The translations under genes and the position numbers were made by a program. This document shows, one piece after another, positions 26,530 to 34,369 of a DNA stretch of 41,352 nt; position 1 is the first letter of the stretch, and every line of letters starts with the position of its first letter. The notes under the pieces are model-generated. The model did no database searches. It was given only the letters and a program-made list of their open reading frames with translations, and was not told where the DNA came from. The DNA is taken from NCBI GenBank assembly GCA_021738725.1, contig JAIPBE010000029.1, positions 1 to 41,352 on the forward strand, given 5' to 3'. The stretch comes from Saprospiraceae bacterium (lineage in GTDB: Bacteria; Bacteroidota; Bacteroidia; Chitinophagales; Saprospiraceae).

Positions 26530-27150
26530 ACGACCATTGTCAGAATCACGGATGTGCACGGATTACCGGATTGCACGGATGAGGATGTTTTGGTTATTCG
26601 GATTTCGAACTTGTGATTTATTTGTTTTTTGGTGCTTTCTATCATTGTCCGGATCAAGATTTATAGGATTGGAGGATGAACAGGATGTGGGATTCTCGCA
26701 GTCCAAAGTTTCCTCGGTCCTCGGTCTTCGGTCCTCCGTCCTACCTCATGCGTGTCATTTGCGTCATCCGTGATTCAGACAAAATAGCACAACCCGCTAT
26801 TTGAGAAGAAAGCGCAGATTGTATCTCGTTTCCCCCACAGAAACTTCCTTATTTCACATTCTCACTCCAGTGGCGACTAAAGTCACCACTCCAATTTTTC
26901 GGTCCTCGGTCCTCGGTCCTACCTCATCCGTGTCATCTGCGACATCGGTGCAAATCCGTGATTCAGACAAGAGAATGCCAGCAAAATGTCAGGATCAGGA
27001 TTTGGAGGATGAACAGGTAAAAGGTGAATGGTCAACGGTAAAAGGCCAATTTATGACCGAACACCTAAAGCTAAAAGCCGCTACCCCGGCCTTTCGAAAT
27101 ATCGAAATCCTGACTGCCGAAGGAAGTAACTCAATAACGAAATAACCCCG
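26530..27150. repeat. Second phrase-like repeat spacer
   Basis: The 635-bp gap between the metalloprotease and rhodanese genes holds no supported gene. It carries tandem CGGTCCT units (about 26713-26745 and 26900-26928). The phrase CCGTGATTCAGACAA occurs twice (26769-26783 and near 26957), as do TTGGAGGATGAACAGG (about 26670 and 27001) and CTACCTCATNCGTGTCATNTGCG (about 26745 and 26918). The style is the same as at 20020-21310 but the words differ. The open frames here are translated repeats. Confidence 0.8.
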
Positions 27151-27156
27151 AAAGGT

Positions 27157-27597
27157 TTACTCCGGTTGTGGCCAACCCAGATAACCCTCGTCCAGATTGT
27201 ATACATCCTGAATGCCATTTTCCTGCATCAGATTGCAGGCTTTGCGACTGCGTTGTCCGGAGCGGCAATACACAAGGTAGGTCTTGCTCGGATCGAAAGA
27301 CTTCAGACCTTCCATAAAGGAACTGTCCTGGGTCACATCCAGAAGGTGGGCCCCTTTGATATGTCCACCATGGAATTCACCAGCAGTCCGCACATCCAGA
27401 ATCATCAAGTTTTTGTTCTTGTCGATCATAGACTGGGCCTTTTCTACCGTAATGGATGGAAAGGCGTCGGCCACTTCAACACCCTGGGGTATCCGATCGG
27501 CATTGATGTTGCGCTCCACCACGCCGTCATTGTCCTGACCGCAGGCAAATACGAGAAGAAGAAGGGTAAAGAGAGTAGGGAAAAAGAGCTGTTTCAT
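27157..27597 (-). CDS. Rhodanese-domain lipoprotein
   Basis: The 146-residue protein has a lipoprotein signal (MKQLFFPTLFTLLLLVFAC) and one rhodanese domain: MILDVRTAGEFHGGHIKGAHLLDV and the active-site loop VYCRSGQRSRKA with its cysteine present. It may carry sulfur or act in periplasmic redox or sulfur chemistry; the substrate is unknown. I start at ATG 27597 because the upstream codons to 27621 precede the signal peptide. It lies 57 bp after mobA on the same strand and may be co-transcribed with it. Confidence 0.85.
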   Translation of the reverse strand: MKQLFFPTLFTLLLLVFACGQDNDGVVERNINADRIPQGVEVADAFPSITVEKAQSMIDKNKNLMILDVRTAGEFHGGHIKGAHLLDVTQDSSFMEGLKSFDPSKTYLVYCRSGQRSRKACNLMQENGIQDVYNLDEGYLGWPQPE

Positions 27598-27654
27598 GAT
27601 CTGTTGGTGATTGGGGTGCAAAGGTAGTGGAGAATGATGGGTCCGAACAAGGGG

Positions 27655-28227
27655 TCAGGATGGTTCTGGCAGATCTTCTGGTCGATTGACATTGTTCAGT
27701 ACTGTCTTGTCGGTAGGAAACAAGGTGGTGACGGGGTTGGATTCCAGTATTCGAAGCAGACTGAATCGTTGGTTCTGCCAGGCTTTTGTTAGCAGAGGCA
27801 GGGCTGTGGGCTCCCAAATAGCGGCCAGAGGCTGGAGGGTGAGGCTTTCCAGATCCTGGAAGACTGTGGCCACGGTTTTCGGGTTTCTGGAGTGGAGGAG
27901 TTGGGCCAGATGGTGGGCATCCATATTTGGCATATCAACCGCCAAAACAAACCAGGCATTCTCAGGGGCATGTTGAAATGCGGTCAGTAAACCACTCATA
28001 GGTCCATGGGAAGGCAAATCATCGATGAGAAGGTCACCATAAGGGTGATAAAGGTCGACTTGGTCCTGACGGCAGGAAATAACAACTGACGGGATGATCT
28101 GGCAAAGTAGATTGACTTGTCGTTGGATCAGGGGTATTCCTTTCCAGAGCAGGCGGCCTTTGTCCTGCCCCATTCGGGAACTGGTTCCGCCGGAGAGGAT
28201 CAATCCGCGAACAGGAGGTGCAGACAT
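27655..28227 (-). CDS. mobA: Molybdenum cofactor guanylyltransferase
   Basis: MobA attaches GMP to molybdopterin to make the guanine dinucleotide cofactor. The 190-residue protein begins with the nucleotidyltransferase signature GLILSGGTSSRMGQDKGRLLW. It has a DLPSHGPMSGLLTAFQHA segment and the metal-site region VLAVDMPNMD, in the right order for the family. Its ATG shares one base with the upstream stop (TAATG), indicating coupled translation. No other molybdenum gene is nearby, so the assignment to MobA rather than a related NTP-transferase rests on the motifs. Confidence 0.85.
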   Translation of the reverse strand: MSAPPVRGLILSGGTSSRMGQDKGRLLWKGIPLIQRQVNLLCQIIPSVVISCRQDQVDLYHPYGDLLIDDLPSHGPMSGLLTAFQHAPENAWFVLAVDMPNMDAHHLAQLLHSRNPKTVATVFQDLESLTLQPLAAIWEPTALPLLTKAWQNQRFSLLRILESNPVTTLFPTDKTVLNNVNRPEDLPEPS

Positions 28228-29090
28228 TAAGCCGGCTTGTCTTCGACTATTTCTGCATCATCAATGATATCATCCCCATCCCCGTCACGGTCTTCGAAAC
28301 CGTAGGTTGGTCCTGTTCCTTTGGGTTTTTCTGCCGGTTCGCCCGGCTCGACGGTCATTTCTCCATGATGGTAATTGCCTTTGGCAAACTCATCGGCCTT
28401 TTCAAAAAAACCACCCTTCCCCTTGCCTTCCAGAAGGGAGTCATCCAGGGCATCGAGATGCGACTTCCCCTGAGGAGATTCACTTTCGAAGCGGGCTTTT
28501 CGGGCCAGTTCTTCTGCTTTTTGAGCGGCTTTTTCCAGATCGTGTTTGGCCGCTTCTTCCTGGGCTTTGTCAAACAACTTGCCTGCCTCCTCACCAGCCT
28601 TGTCAGTGGTGTCTTTGAGCATTTCTTTGGCCTTGTCAAGCAGGGCGCCCCCTTTTTCCATGATCTCGCCGCCTACTTTTTCAGCCAGTTGGCCCGCTTT
28701 TTCAGCGACGTGTTCGCCAGCAGACAGGACCTTTTCACCGATCTCTTCAATCCCCTCCTCTACGCGCTTGCCTTGTTCGAGGATCTTACTGCCAGTCTTT
28801 TCGGCCAGATCGCCAGCCTTGTGCATGAGGTCTTCCCCGGTTTCCTTCAGGGTATGGCTGGATGTGGCGTTGGGATCCTCAATGGGAGGATCGGTGGCAG
28901 GGGTTTCCACATTGGTTGCCTCTGGTGGTTCTGTGCCGGCCTCTTTACGAATGCGTTCCATCCAGGCATCCAGATCTTCTTTGGTTTCACGGATGGTTTC
29001 CCGCACGGTCTCCTCTGTTTTTTCAGCAGCAGAACGGGTGACGGCCTTGGCACCAAAGAGCAGTCGTTTGAGATCGGAGAAAAGAGACAT
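28227..29090 (-). CDS. LEA/apolipoprotein-like amphipathic helical protein
   Basis: The 287-residue protein is almost entirely Ala-, Lys- and Glu-rich helix with repeated words such as AEKTGSKILEQGKRVEEG, AEKAGQLAEKVGGEIMEKG and DKAKEMLKDTTDKAGEEAG. These approximate 11-residue periodicities are typical of LEA-like or apolipoprotein-like segments. It has no signal peptide or membrane helix, and ends in an acidic tail rich in Asp (DRDGDGDDIIDDAEIVED). A stress-protective or surface-binding role is possible but not shown. I start at ATG 29090 (MSLFSDLKRLLFGAK); the open frame to 29231 is unlikely. It is coupled to mobA. The long plus-strand frame opposite it is a mirror artefact. Confidence 0.75.
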   Translation of the reverse strand: MSLFSDLKRLLFGAKAVTRSAAEKTEETVRETIRETKEDLDAWMERIRKEAGTEPPEATNVETPATDPPIEDPNATSSHTLKETGEDLMHKAGDLAEKTGSKILEQGKRVEEGIEEIGEKVLSAGEHVAEKAGQLAEKVGGEIMEKGGALLDKAKEMLKDTTDKAGEEAGKLFDKAQEEAAKHDLEKAAQKAEELARKARFESESPQGKSHLDALDDSLLEGKGKGGFFEKADEFAKGNYHHGEMTVEPGEPAEKPKGTGPTYGFEDRDGDGDDIIDDAEIVEDKPA

Positions 29091-29283
29091 GATAAGTGGG
29101 GTTCTGGTGGAAAATGAAAGGTACAGGTTTCGACAGGATTTTGGGATCATTCGTAGAAGAAGGAAGGGCTTTGTGGATGTTTGAAATGGGGATTGATTTG
29201 GGGGTAAGTTCTGAATTGTGCGAAATTTCACCTGTTTTTCAGGAGGTTACACCAGGTGGCGAGCAATTTTTTTTCAAAAAAGC

Positions 29284-29314
29284 TTGTCTTTGCCGGGGAA
29301 TGGCTCTACCTTTG
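29284..29314 (+). promoter_or_regulatory. Bacteroidota-type promoter for the rplM operon
   Basis: TTG at 29284-29286 and TACCTTTG (TANNTTTG) at 29307-29314 are separated by 20 bp. This matches the -33/-7 pattern of Bacteroidota housekeeping promoters, 47 bp before the rplM start. Confidence 0.75.
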
Positions 29315-29361
29315 CACGCGCTTTGGATAAAGCATCATTAGACGTATAAAAATTTACGAAC

Positions 29362-29805
29362 GTGAATACCCTCAGTTATCGCACCGAATCGGCTAAGAAG
29401 GAGCAGGTGCAGCGTCGTTGGTTCATCGTAGATGCGGAAGGAGTGGTCGTCGGCCGCCTCTGCACCCACATCGCCACGGTCCTGCGAGGCAAGCATCGCC
29501 CCGATTTTACGCCTCATGTCGACACCGGTGATTACGTGATCGTGATCAACGCGGATAAGATCCGCTTTACCGGGAATAAGATGCTTCAGAAGAAGTATTT
29601 GTCCTATTCCCTGTATCCCGGTGGTCAAAAGTCACGCACACCTGCTGATCTGTTGGCCAAAAAGCCGGAACGGATCCTGGAGAATGCCGTAAGAGGCATG
29701 TTGCCCAAGACCAAATTGGGTCGGGCCATGATCAAGAAACTATTTCTATATGCCGGTTCTGATCACCCGCATCAGGCTCAGCAGCCACAACCCCTTAAAT
29801 ACTAA
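29362..29805 (+). CDS. rplM: 50S ribosomal protein L13
   Basis: L13 is a large-subunit protein bound early in 50S assembly. The 147-residue sequence has the family's [16 protein letters not shown] start, [27 protein letters not shown] (about 40-66) and [14 protein letters not shown]. The start is a GTG at 29362 (MNTLSYRT), matching the usual Bacteroidota N-terminus. It is the first gene of the cluster, with rpsI five bp downstream. Confidence 0.97.
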   Translation: MNTLSYRTESAKKEQVQRRWFIVDAEGVVVGRLCTHIATVLRGKHRPDFTPHVDTGDYVIVINADKIRFTGNKMLQKKYLSYSLYPGGQKSRTPADLLAKKPERILENAVRGMLPKTKLGRAMIKKLFLYAGSDHPHQAQQPQPLKY

Positions 29806-29810
29806 CAGGC

Positions 29811-30200
29811 ATGGATTTTATTAATGCTGTAGGTCGTCGTAAAGCTTCGGTTGCCCGGGTTTATCTGCGCAAGGGGACCGGTTCGATTCAGATCAACGGG
29901 AAACCTTTGGCTGAATACTTTCCGATGCCTCATATCCAGTCCAAAGTGACTGACCCTCTTCATACTGTTGGCTTGGAAACAACTGAATACGATATCATCA
30001 TTAACGTGATGGGTGGCGGGTTCAAAGGTCAAGCTGAAGCTATTCGGATGGGCATTTCACGTGTTCTCATCAAGTTGAATGAGGACTTCCGTAAAGGACT
30101 GAAGGAGAAAAAATTCCTCACCCGAGATGCTCGTGAAGTAGAGCGGAAGAAGTACGGTAAGCCGAAGGCCCGTAAGAGCTTCCAGTTCAGCAAACGTTAA
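29811..30200 (+). CDS. rpsI: 30S ribosomal protein S9
   Basis: The 129-residue small-subunit protein shows the canonical AVGRRKASVARVYL start, the GQAEAIRMGISRVLIKL block and a basic tail ending KARKSFQFSKR, whose C-terminus reaches the P-site tRNA. It directly follows rplM, the standard pairing. Confidence 0.97.
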   Translation: MDFINAVGRRKASVARVYLRKGTGSIQINGKPLAEYFPMPHIQSKVTDPLHTVGLETTEYDIIINVMGGGFKGQAEAIRMGISRVLIKLNEDFRKGLKEKKFLTRDAREVERKKYGKPKARKSFQFSKR

Positions 30201-30224
30201 TCCCCCTCAAATCTGCGGACCACA

Positions 30225-30953
30225 ATGGAAAATTCGATGTATAAAGAACTGCTCGAGGCTGGTGCACATTTCGGCCATCTCAAGCGTAAGTGGAACCCCA
30301 AGATGCAGCCCTATATTTTCATGGAGCGCAAGGGGATCCATATTATTGACCTTCACCGGACCGAAAGCTGCCTGACAAAAGCAGCAGACTATGCCCGGCA
30401 ACTGGCCAAATCCGGTCGTAAAATCATGTTCGTTGCGACGAAGAAGCAGGCCCGAGAGATCGTGAAGTCTGCCGCTGAAAGCGTGAACATGCCATTTGTG
30501 ACCGATCGTTGGTTGGGAGGGATGATGACCAACTTCTCCACCATCCGGAAGTCTGTGAAGAAGATGCAGAGCATTGAGCGTATGCTCAGCGATGGCTCTT
30601 TGACCAGCATAACCAAGAAAGAGCGTCTGACTCTGTCACGTGAGCGGGATAAAATGAACAAGGTTCTGGGTGGTATCACCGACCTGAACCGTCTGCCACA
30701 TGCGCTGTTTGTCGTGGACATCCACCACGAACATATCGCCGTCGCAGAAGCCAACCGATTGGGCATCAAAACTATCGCTATGGTGGATACGAATTCGGAT
30801 CCCAACCAGGTCGATTTCCCCATCCCTTCAAATGACGATGCATCACGTTCGATCGAAGTGATCACCCGTCATATGACGGCAGCGATCAAGGAAGGTCTTG
30901 CTGAGCGTCAGGCCAATAAGGCCAACGCCACAGAAGAGGAATCAGAAGATTAA
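30225..30953 (+). CDS. rpsB: 30S ribosomal protein S2
   Basis: The 242-residue protein has the S2 signatures ELLEAGAHFGHLKRKWNPKM, IHIIDLHRT, FVATKKQARE, RWLGGMMTNFSTI and AIKTIAMVDTNSDP. Its tail is acidic. ATG 30225 is used; ATG 30237 is also possible. It lies 24 bp after rpsI and 24 bp before tsf, so the four genes probably form one transcript. Confidence 0.96.
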   Translation: MENSMYKELLEAGAHFGHLKRKWNPKMQPYIFMERKGIHIIDLHRTESCLTKAADYARQLAKSGRKIMFVATKKQAREIVKSAAESVNMPFVTDRWLGGMMTNFSTIRKSVKKMQSIERMLSDGSLTSITKKERLTLSRERDKMNKVLGGITDLNRLPHALFVVDIHHEHIAVAEANRLGIKTIAMVDTNSDPNQVDFPIPSNDDASRSIEVITRHMTAAIKEGLAERQANKANATEEESED

Positions 30954-30977
30954 TCCAACTCAAAAACGAATAAGCCC

Positions 30978-31802
30978 ATGATCTCAGCCGCAGATGTAAA
31001 GAATCTACGCGATACAACCGGTGCCGGAATGATGGATTGCAAGAAGGCTCTGGAAGAATCCGGAGGTGACTTGGAAGGAGCCATCGAGATCCTGCGTAAG
31101 AAAGGCCAGAAACTGAGCCTCAAGCGTGCTGATCGCGAAGCCAACGAAGGCGTTGTGATCGCATTGACATCCGACGATCACAAAAAAGGTGTGATTGTGA
31201 AACTGAGTTCTGAAACGGACTTTGTCGCTAAGAATGATGCGTTTGTCAACCTGGCCAATAAGTTTGCTCAGATCGCCCTGGATACCTTTCCTGCCGATAC
31301 AGAAGCACTTTTAGGTCTACCCTTTGAGGGAATTACCATTGGTGAGAAAGTGATCGAACAGGTAGGTGTGATCGGTGAGAAGATCGAAATTGCTGCCTAT
31401 GAGCGTCTCGAAGCCGATACTGTTTCACCTTATATCCATATGGGGAATAAAGCAGGTGTACTGGTTGGTTTGAACCAAACCGGAGAAGCTGCTTATGAAG
31501 CCGGTCGCGATGTGGCCATGCAGGTTGCTGCCATGAAGCCGATCGCTCTGGACAAGGACGGTGTAGATGCTACCGTGATCGCCAAAGAGATCGAAATCGG
31601 AAAAGAGATCGCACGCCAGGAGGGCAAACCCGAAGAGATGCTCGAAAAGATCGCGATGGGTAAGCTTAACAAATTCTATAAAGAGAGCACGCTACTCAAT
31701 CAGGACTACGTGAAAGGAAACAAACAGTCCGTTGCAGACTATCTGCAAACAGTAGACAAGGAATTGACCGTCACGGCATTCCGACATGTTACTCTCGGAT
31801 AA
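30978..31802 (+). CDS. tsf: Elongation factor Ts
   Basis: EF-Ts recycles EF-Tu-GDP. The 274-residue sequence opens with the UBA-like domain [21 protein letters not shown]. It contains [18 protein letters not shown] (the EF-Tu contact region) and ends with the second core segment [16 protein letters not shown]. The usual rpsB-tsf order is kept, and an intrinsic terminator follows immediately. Confidence 0.96.
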   Translation: MISAADVKNLRDTTGAGMMDCKKALEESGGDLEGAIEILRKKGQKLSLKRADREANEGVVIALTSDDHKKGVIVKLSSETDFVAKNDAFVNLANKFAQIALDTFPADTEALLGLPFEGITIGEKVIEQVGVIGEKIEIAAYERLEADTVSPYIHMGNKAGVLVGLNQTGEAAYEAGRDVAMQVAAMKPIALDKDGVDATVIAKEIEIGKEIARQEGKPEEMLEKIAMGKLNKFYKESTLLNQDYVKGNKQSVADYLQTVDKELTVTAFRHVTLG

Positions 31803-31808
31803 TTCTTG

Positions 31809-31843
31809 AAAAGAGCGAATCGCAAATGGTTCGCTCTTTTTTT
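31809..31843 (+). terminator. Intrinsic terminator after tsf
   Basis: An 11-bp perfect stem, AAAAGAGCGAA (31809-31819) with TTCGCTCTTTT (31830-31840), is followed by more T residues. It separates rplM-rpsI-rpsB-tsf from pyrH, whose ATG is only 19 bp further on. The frame that extends pyrH upstream to 31826 would be read through this hairpin. Confidence 0.9.
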
Positions 31844-31861
31844 ATGCTTAATTTTCTCCCT

Positions 31862-32575
31862 ATGAAGACCCGGTACAAACGCATCCTGCTCAAACTTAGT
31901 GGCGAATCCCTGATGGGTGACAATGCCTTTGGGATTGATTCTACCATGTTGGAACGATATGCTTCACAGATCAATGACCTGCTGGTCCTGGATGTGGAAG
32001 TAGCCGTGGTCATAGGTGGGGGAAATATCTTTCGTGGACTACAGGCCACAGAAAGTGGTATTGAACGGGTGCAGGGGGACTACATGGGCATGTTGGCCAC
32101 CGTCATCAACGGCATGGCCTTGCAAAGTGCGTTGGAGTTGAAGGGCATTTACAGCCGACTGATCTCTGCCATTGAAATGAAAGAGATCGCGGAACCCTAT
32201 ATCCGCCGGCGGGCTATCCGACATCTGGAAAAAGGCAGAGTGGTGATCTTTTCTGCCGGTACGGGGAGTCCGTATTTTACCACGGACAGTGCCGCCGCAT
32301 TGCGTGCCAGTGAGATCGATGCGGACGTGATCTTGAAAGGTACTCGAGTGGATGGGATCTACAATACAGATCCGCTGAAAGATCCGGAGGCAGTACGGTT
32401 CGAACATCTCACCTTTGCCAAAGCGATCCAATTGGGCCTGAAGGTCATGGATATGACCGCATTCACCCTTTGCCAGGAGAACAACATCCCGATCGTGGTT
32501 TTTGATATCAATGACTCTGAAAACCTCCGAAGAATTGTTCTGGGAGAACGGATCGGGACATTGGTGGAAGGCTAG
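31862..32575 (+). CDS. pyrH: UMP kinase
   Basis: PyrH phosphorylates UMP to UDP in pyrimidine nucleotide synthesis. The 237-residue protein has the amino-acid-kinase motifs [14 protein letters not shown] at the start, [34 protein letters not shown] and the nucleotide-binding [18 protein letters not shown] 31862 gives the correct length. A terminator lies just upstream, so some readthrough or a promoter within the small gap must drive it. Confidence 0.95.
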   Translation: MKTRYKRILLKLSGESLMGDNAFGIDSTMLERYASQINDLLVLDVEVAVVIGGGNIFRGLQATESGIERVQGDYMGMLATVINGMALQSALELKGIYSRLISAIEMKEIAEPYIRRRAIRHLEKGRVVIFSAGTGSPYFTTDSAAALRASEIDADVILKGTRVDGIYNTDPLKDPEAVRFEHLTFAKAIQLGLKVMDMTAFTLCQENNIPIVVFDINDSENLRRIVLGERIGTLVEG

Positions 32576-32688
32576 AAGTGCGCTAAAAAAGAGACGGAAC
32601 TTTTTCCGCCTCTCGTGCACACGCCATGCTAGAAAATTGAGAAAACACAACATCGTTCCGATCTGTTGTTGTCCCGTTTTATGTGCTT

Positions 32689-33180
32689 TCAAGTAGGAGA
32701 GTTGGGTATGTGCAGGCCCTTCGATGCGCGCAACTGATCCAGAAATTGGCGCAAACTCAAACGAATCAATTCCTCTAATCGGTCCGGTTCATAGCTGAAA
32801 TCCTTGACCCAGACGTATTCATGAGTAGGATCGGCAATGATCACCAGTCGCCAGCCGATCAGCAATCGGTCAGATATCCGCTCAATACTACCATCGAATA
32901 CCAGATCCACCTGATGATGTTCTCCTGCTTGTAGTATCCGGTTTCGACTACGACCTGTTGGCCGGGCCAGACGCTGTGATTGTGCTGGTGGCTGAATGCG
33001 TTGAAGATGAAACGGAGTACCCTGACGCAACTCATCCTCCACCTTATCTAAGGCCCATTCAGGGACAGCGGGTATACCCATACAACGGACATCCATGATC
33101 CCGAGCGTCTTCTGGTCCGGCCTTGTACAGGCCGAAACGAACAGCATAAAAAAGAGAAATATGTCAGTCGAAGAGATCAT
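32689..33180 (-). CDS. Hypothetical lipoprotein
   Basis: The 163-residue protein has a lipoprotein signal (MISSTDIFLFFMLFVSAC). I do not recognise the mature part. It includes PAVPEWALDKVEDELRQG, a positively charged middle and VWVKDFSYEPDRLEELIRLSLRQFLDQL near the end. I start at ATG 33180 because the residues up to 33243 would precede the signal peptide. It stands alone between pyrH and the divergent exonuclease gene. Confidence 0.6.
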   Translation of the reverse strand: MISSTDIFLFFMLFVSACTRPDQKTLGIMDVRCMGIPAVPEWALDKVEDELRQGTPFHLQRIQPPAQSQRLARPTGRSRNRILQAGEHHQVDLVFDGSIERISDRLLIGWRLVIIADPTHEYVWVKDFSYEPDRLEELIRLSLRQFLDQLRASKGLHIPNSPT

Positions 33181-33322
33181 GAGAAAACTGATGATGACAA
33201 AAATGCCTTCTATTCTTCCTTCATTTGTAGCAAGATCTGCCACGAAAACATCTTATTTTGGCTAATTATCATAAAAATCTATATGTACCTGGATCGGTGA
33301 TTGCTGATCCATATATCACAGC

Positions 33323-34369
33323 ATGACGGCTTCAGCAAATGATCTACTTGTCTTTTCTCCCCAGGGCATCTATTGCCCAAAGGCGGACATATACATCGAT
33401 CCATGGAAGCCGGTCCAGAAAGCCATCATCACACATGGGCATAGCGACCATGCCAGGAAAGGGCACGAGAAGTATATCTGTGCACCATTGACTTTGCCGG
33501 TGCTTCGGCATCGCCTCGGTAAAAACATTCAGGCAGAGGCCCTTCCTTTCGGTAAGACCCTCACCGTTCATGGCGTCCATTTTTCGCTCCATCCGGCGGG
33601 TCATATACCGGGTTCTGCTCAGGTTCGTGTGGAGCATAAGGGTGAGGTCTGGGTCGTGACCGGAGATTACAAGCTCCATTCTGATCCGATCAGTGAGCCA
33701 TTTGAATCGGTCTATTGTCACACGATGATCACGGAATCAACCTTTGGATTGCCGATTTATCAATGGTCTGACCCCAAAATTATCATTCAGGACATCCATA
33801 CATGGTGGCGCGATTGCCAGGCAAAGGATCATTTGGCAGTCATTCATGCGTATTCCCTGGGGAAGGCCCAGCGATTGATCGCAGAGTTGGATAACCACCT
33901 GGGCCCAATCTTTACGCACAAGAGTATTGAACCGATCAACGAGATCTTTCGTCGTAACGGTCTACACCTGCCACAGACGACCTTGATCAATGAAGCACAT
34001 CAGCGTGAGGATCTGAAAGGAGGTCTGCTCCTTGCACCACCATCCGCATTGAACAGTGATGAGCTACAACGGTTTGGCCCTATTTCAGATGCTATGGCGA
34101 GTGGATGGATGTCCTTGCGGAAAGGCCGCTTCAGACGGACTGCAGACCGGGGGTTTGCATTGAGTGATCATGTTGATTGGCCCGGATTGTTGAGTGCCAT
34201 CCGGGAATCAAGAGCAGAGCGAGTTCTGGTCACCCATGGTTTCTCCACCCAGTTTGCACGCTACCTGAGGGAGATTGGGCTGGATGCACTGGCTGTGGAT
34301 ACCCGATTTCAGGGAGAACCTGCACCTGATGATACAACGGATGAAGACGCTCAAATCCATCCGGTATGA
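33323..34369 (+). CDS. Ligase-associated DNA exonuclease (metallo-beta-lactamase fold)
   Basis: The 348-residue protein is of the type encoded beside cisplatin-response ATP-dependent ligases. It has the metal-binding HGHSDH motif (H38, H40, D42, H43), HPAGHIPGSAQV, VVTGDYKLHSDP, ITESTFGLPIYQW, AYSLGKAQR, and the final LSDHVDW and LVTHGF. All metal ligands appear intact, so nuclease activity is expected. Its stop overlaps the next start by ATGA, so it is translated with the ligase homologue. The helicase and phosphoesterase often found with this pair are absent from the window. Confidence 0.88.
   Translation: MTASANDLLVFSPQGIYCPKADIYIDPWKPVQKAIITHGHSDHARKGHEKYICAPLTLPVLRHRLGKNIQAEALPFGKTLTVHGVHFSLHPAGHIPGSAQVRVEHKGEVWVVTGDYKLHSDPISEPFESVYCHTMITESTFGLPIYQWSDPKIIIQDIHTWWRDCQAKDHLAVIHAYSLGKAQRLIAELDNHLGPIFTHKSIEPINEIFRRNGLHLPQTTLINEAHQREDLKGGLLLAPPSALNSDELQRFGPISDAMASGWMSLRKGRFRRTADRGFALSDHVDWPGLLSAIRESRAERVLVTHGFSTQFARYLREIGLDALAVDTRFQGEPAPDDTTDEDAQIHPV

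Noticed and set aside
28218-29117. Long plus-strand frame (299 codons) opposite the LEA-like gene
   Set aside because: It is Phe- and Leu-rich in a pattern that mirrors the Lys/Glu codons of the opposite strand; the minus-strand protein has clear repeat structure and is coupled to mobA.
32577-32620. Terminator after pyrH
   Set aside because: AGAGACGGAA and TTCCGCCTCT can pair with a mismatch, but no U-run follows, so the call is too weak.
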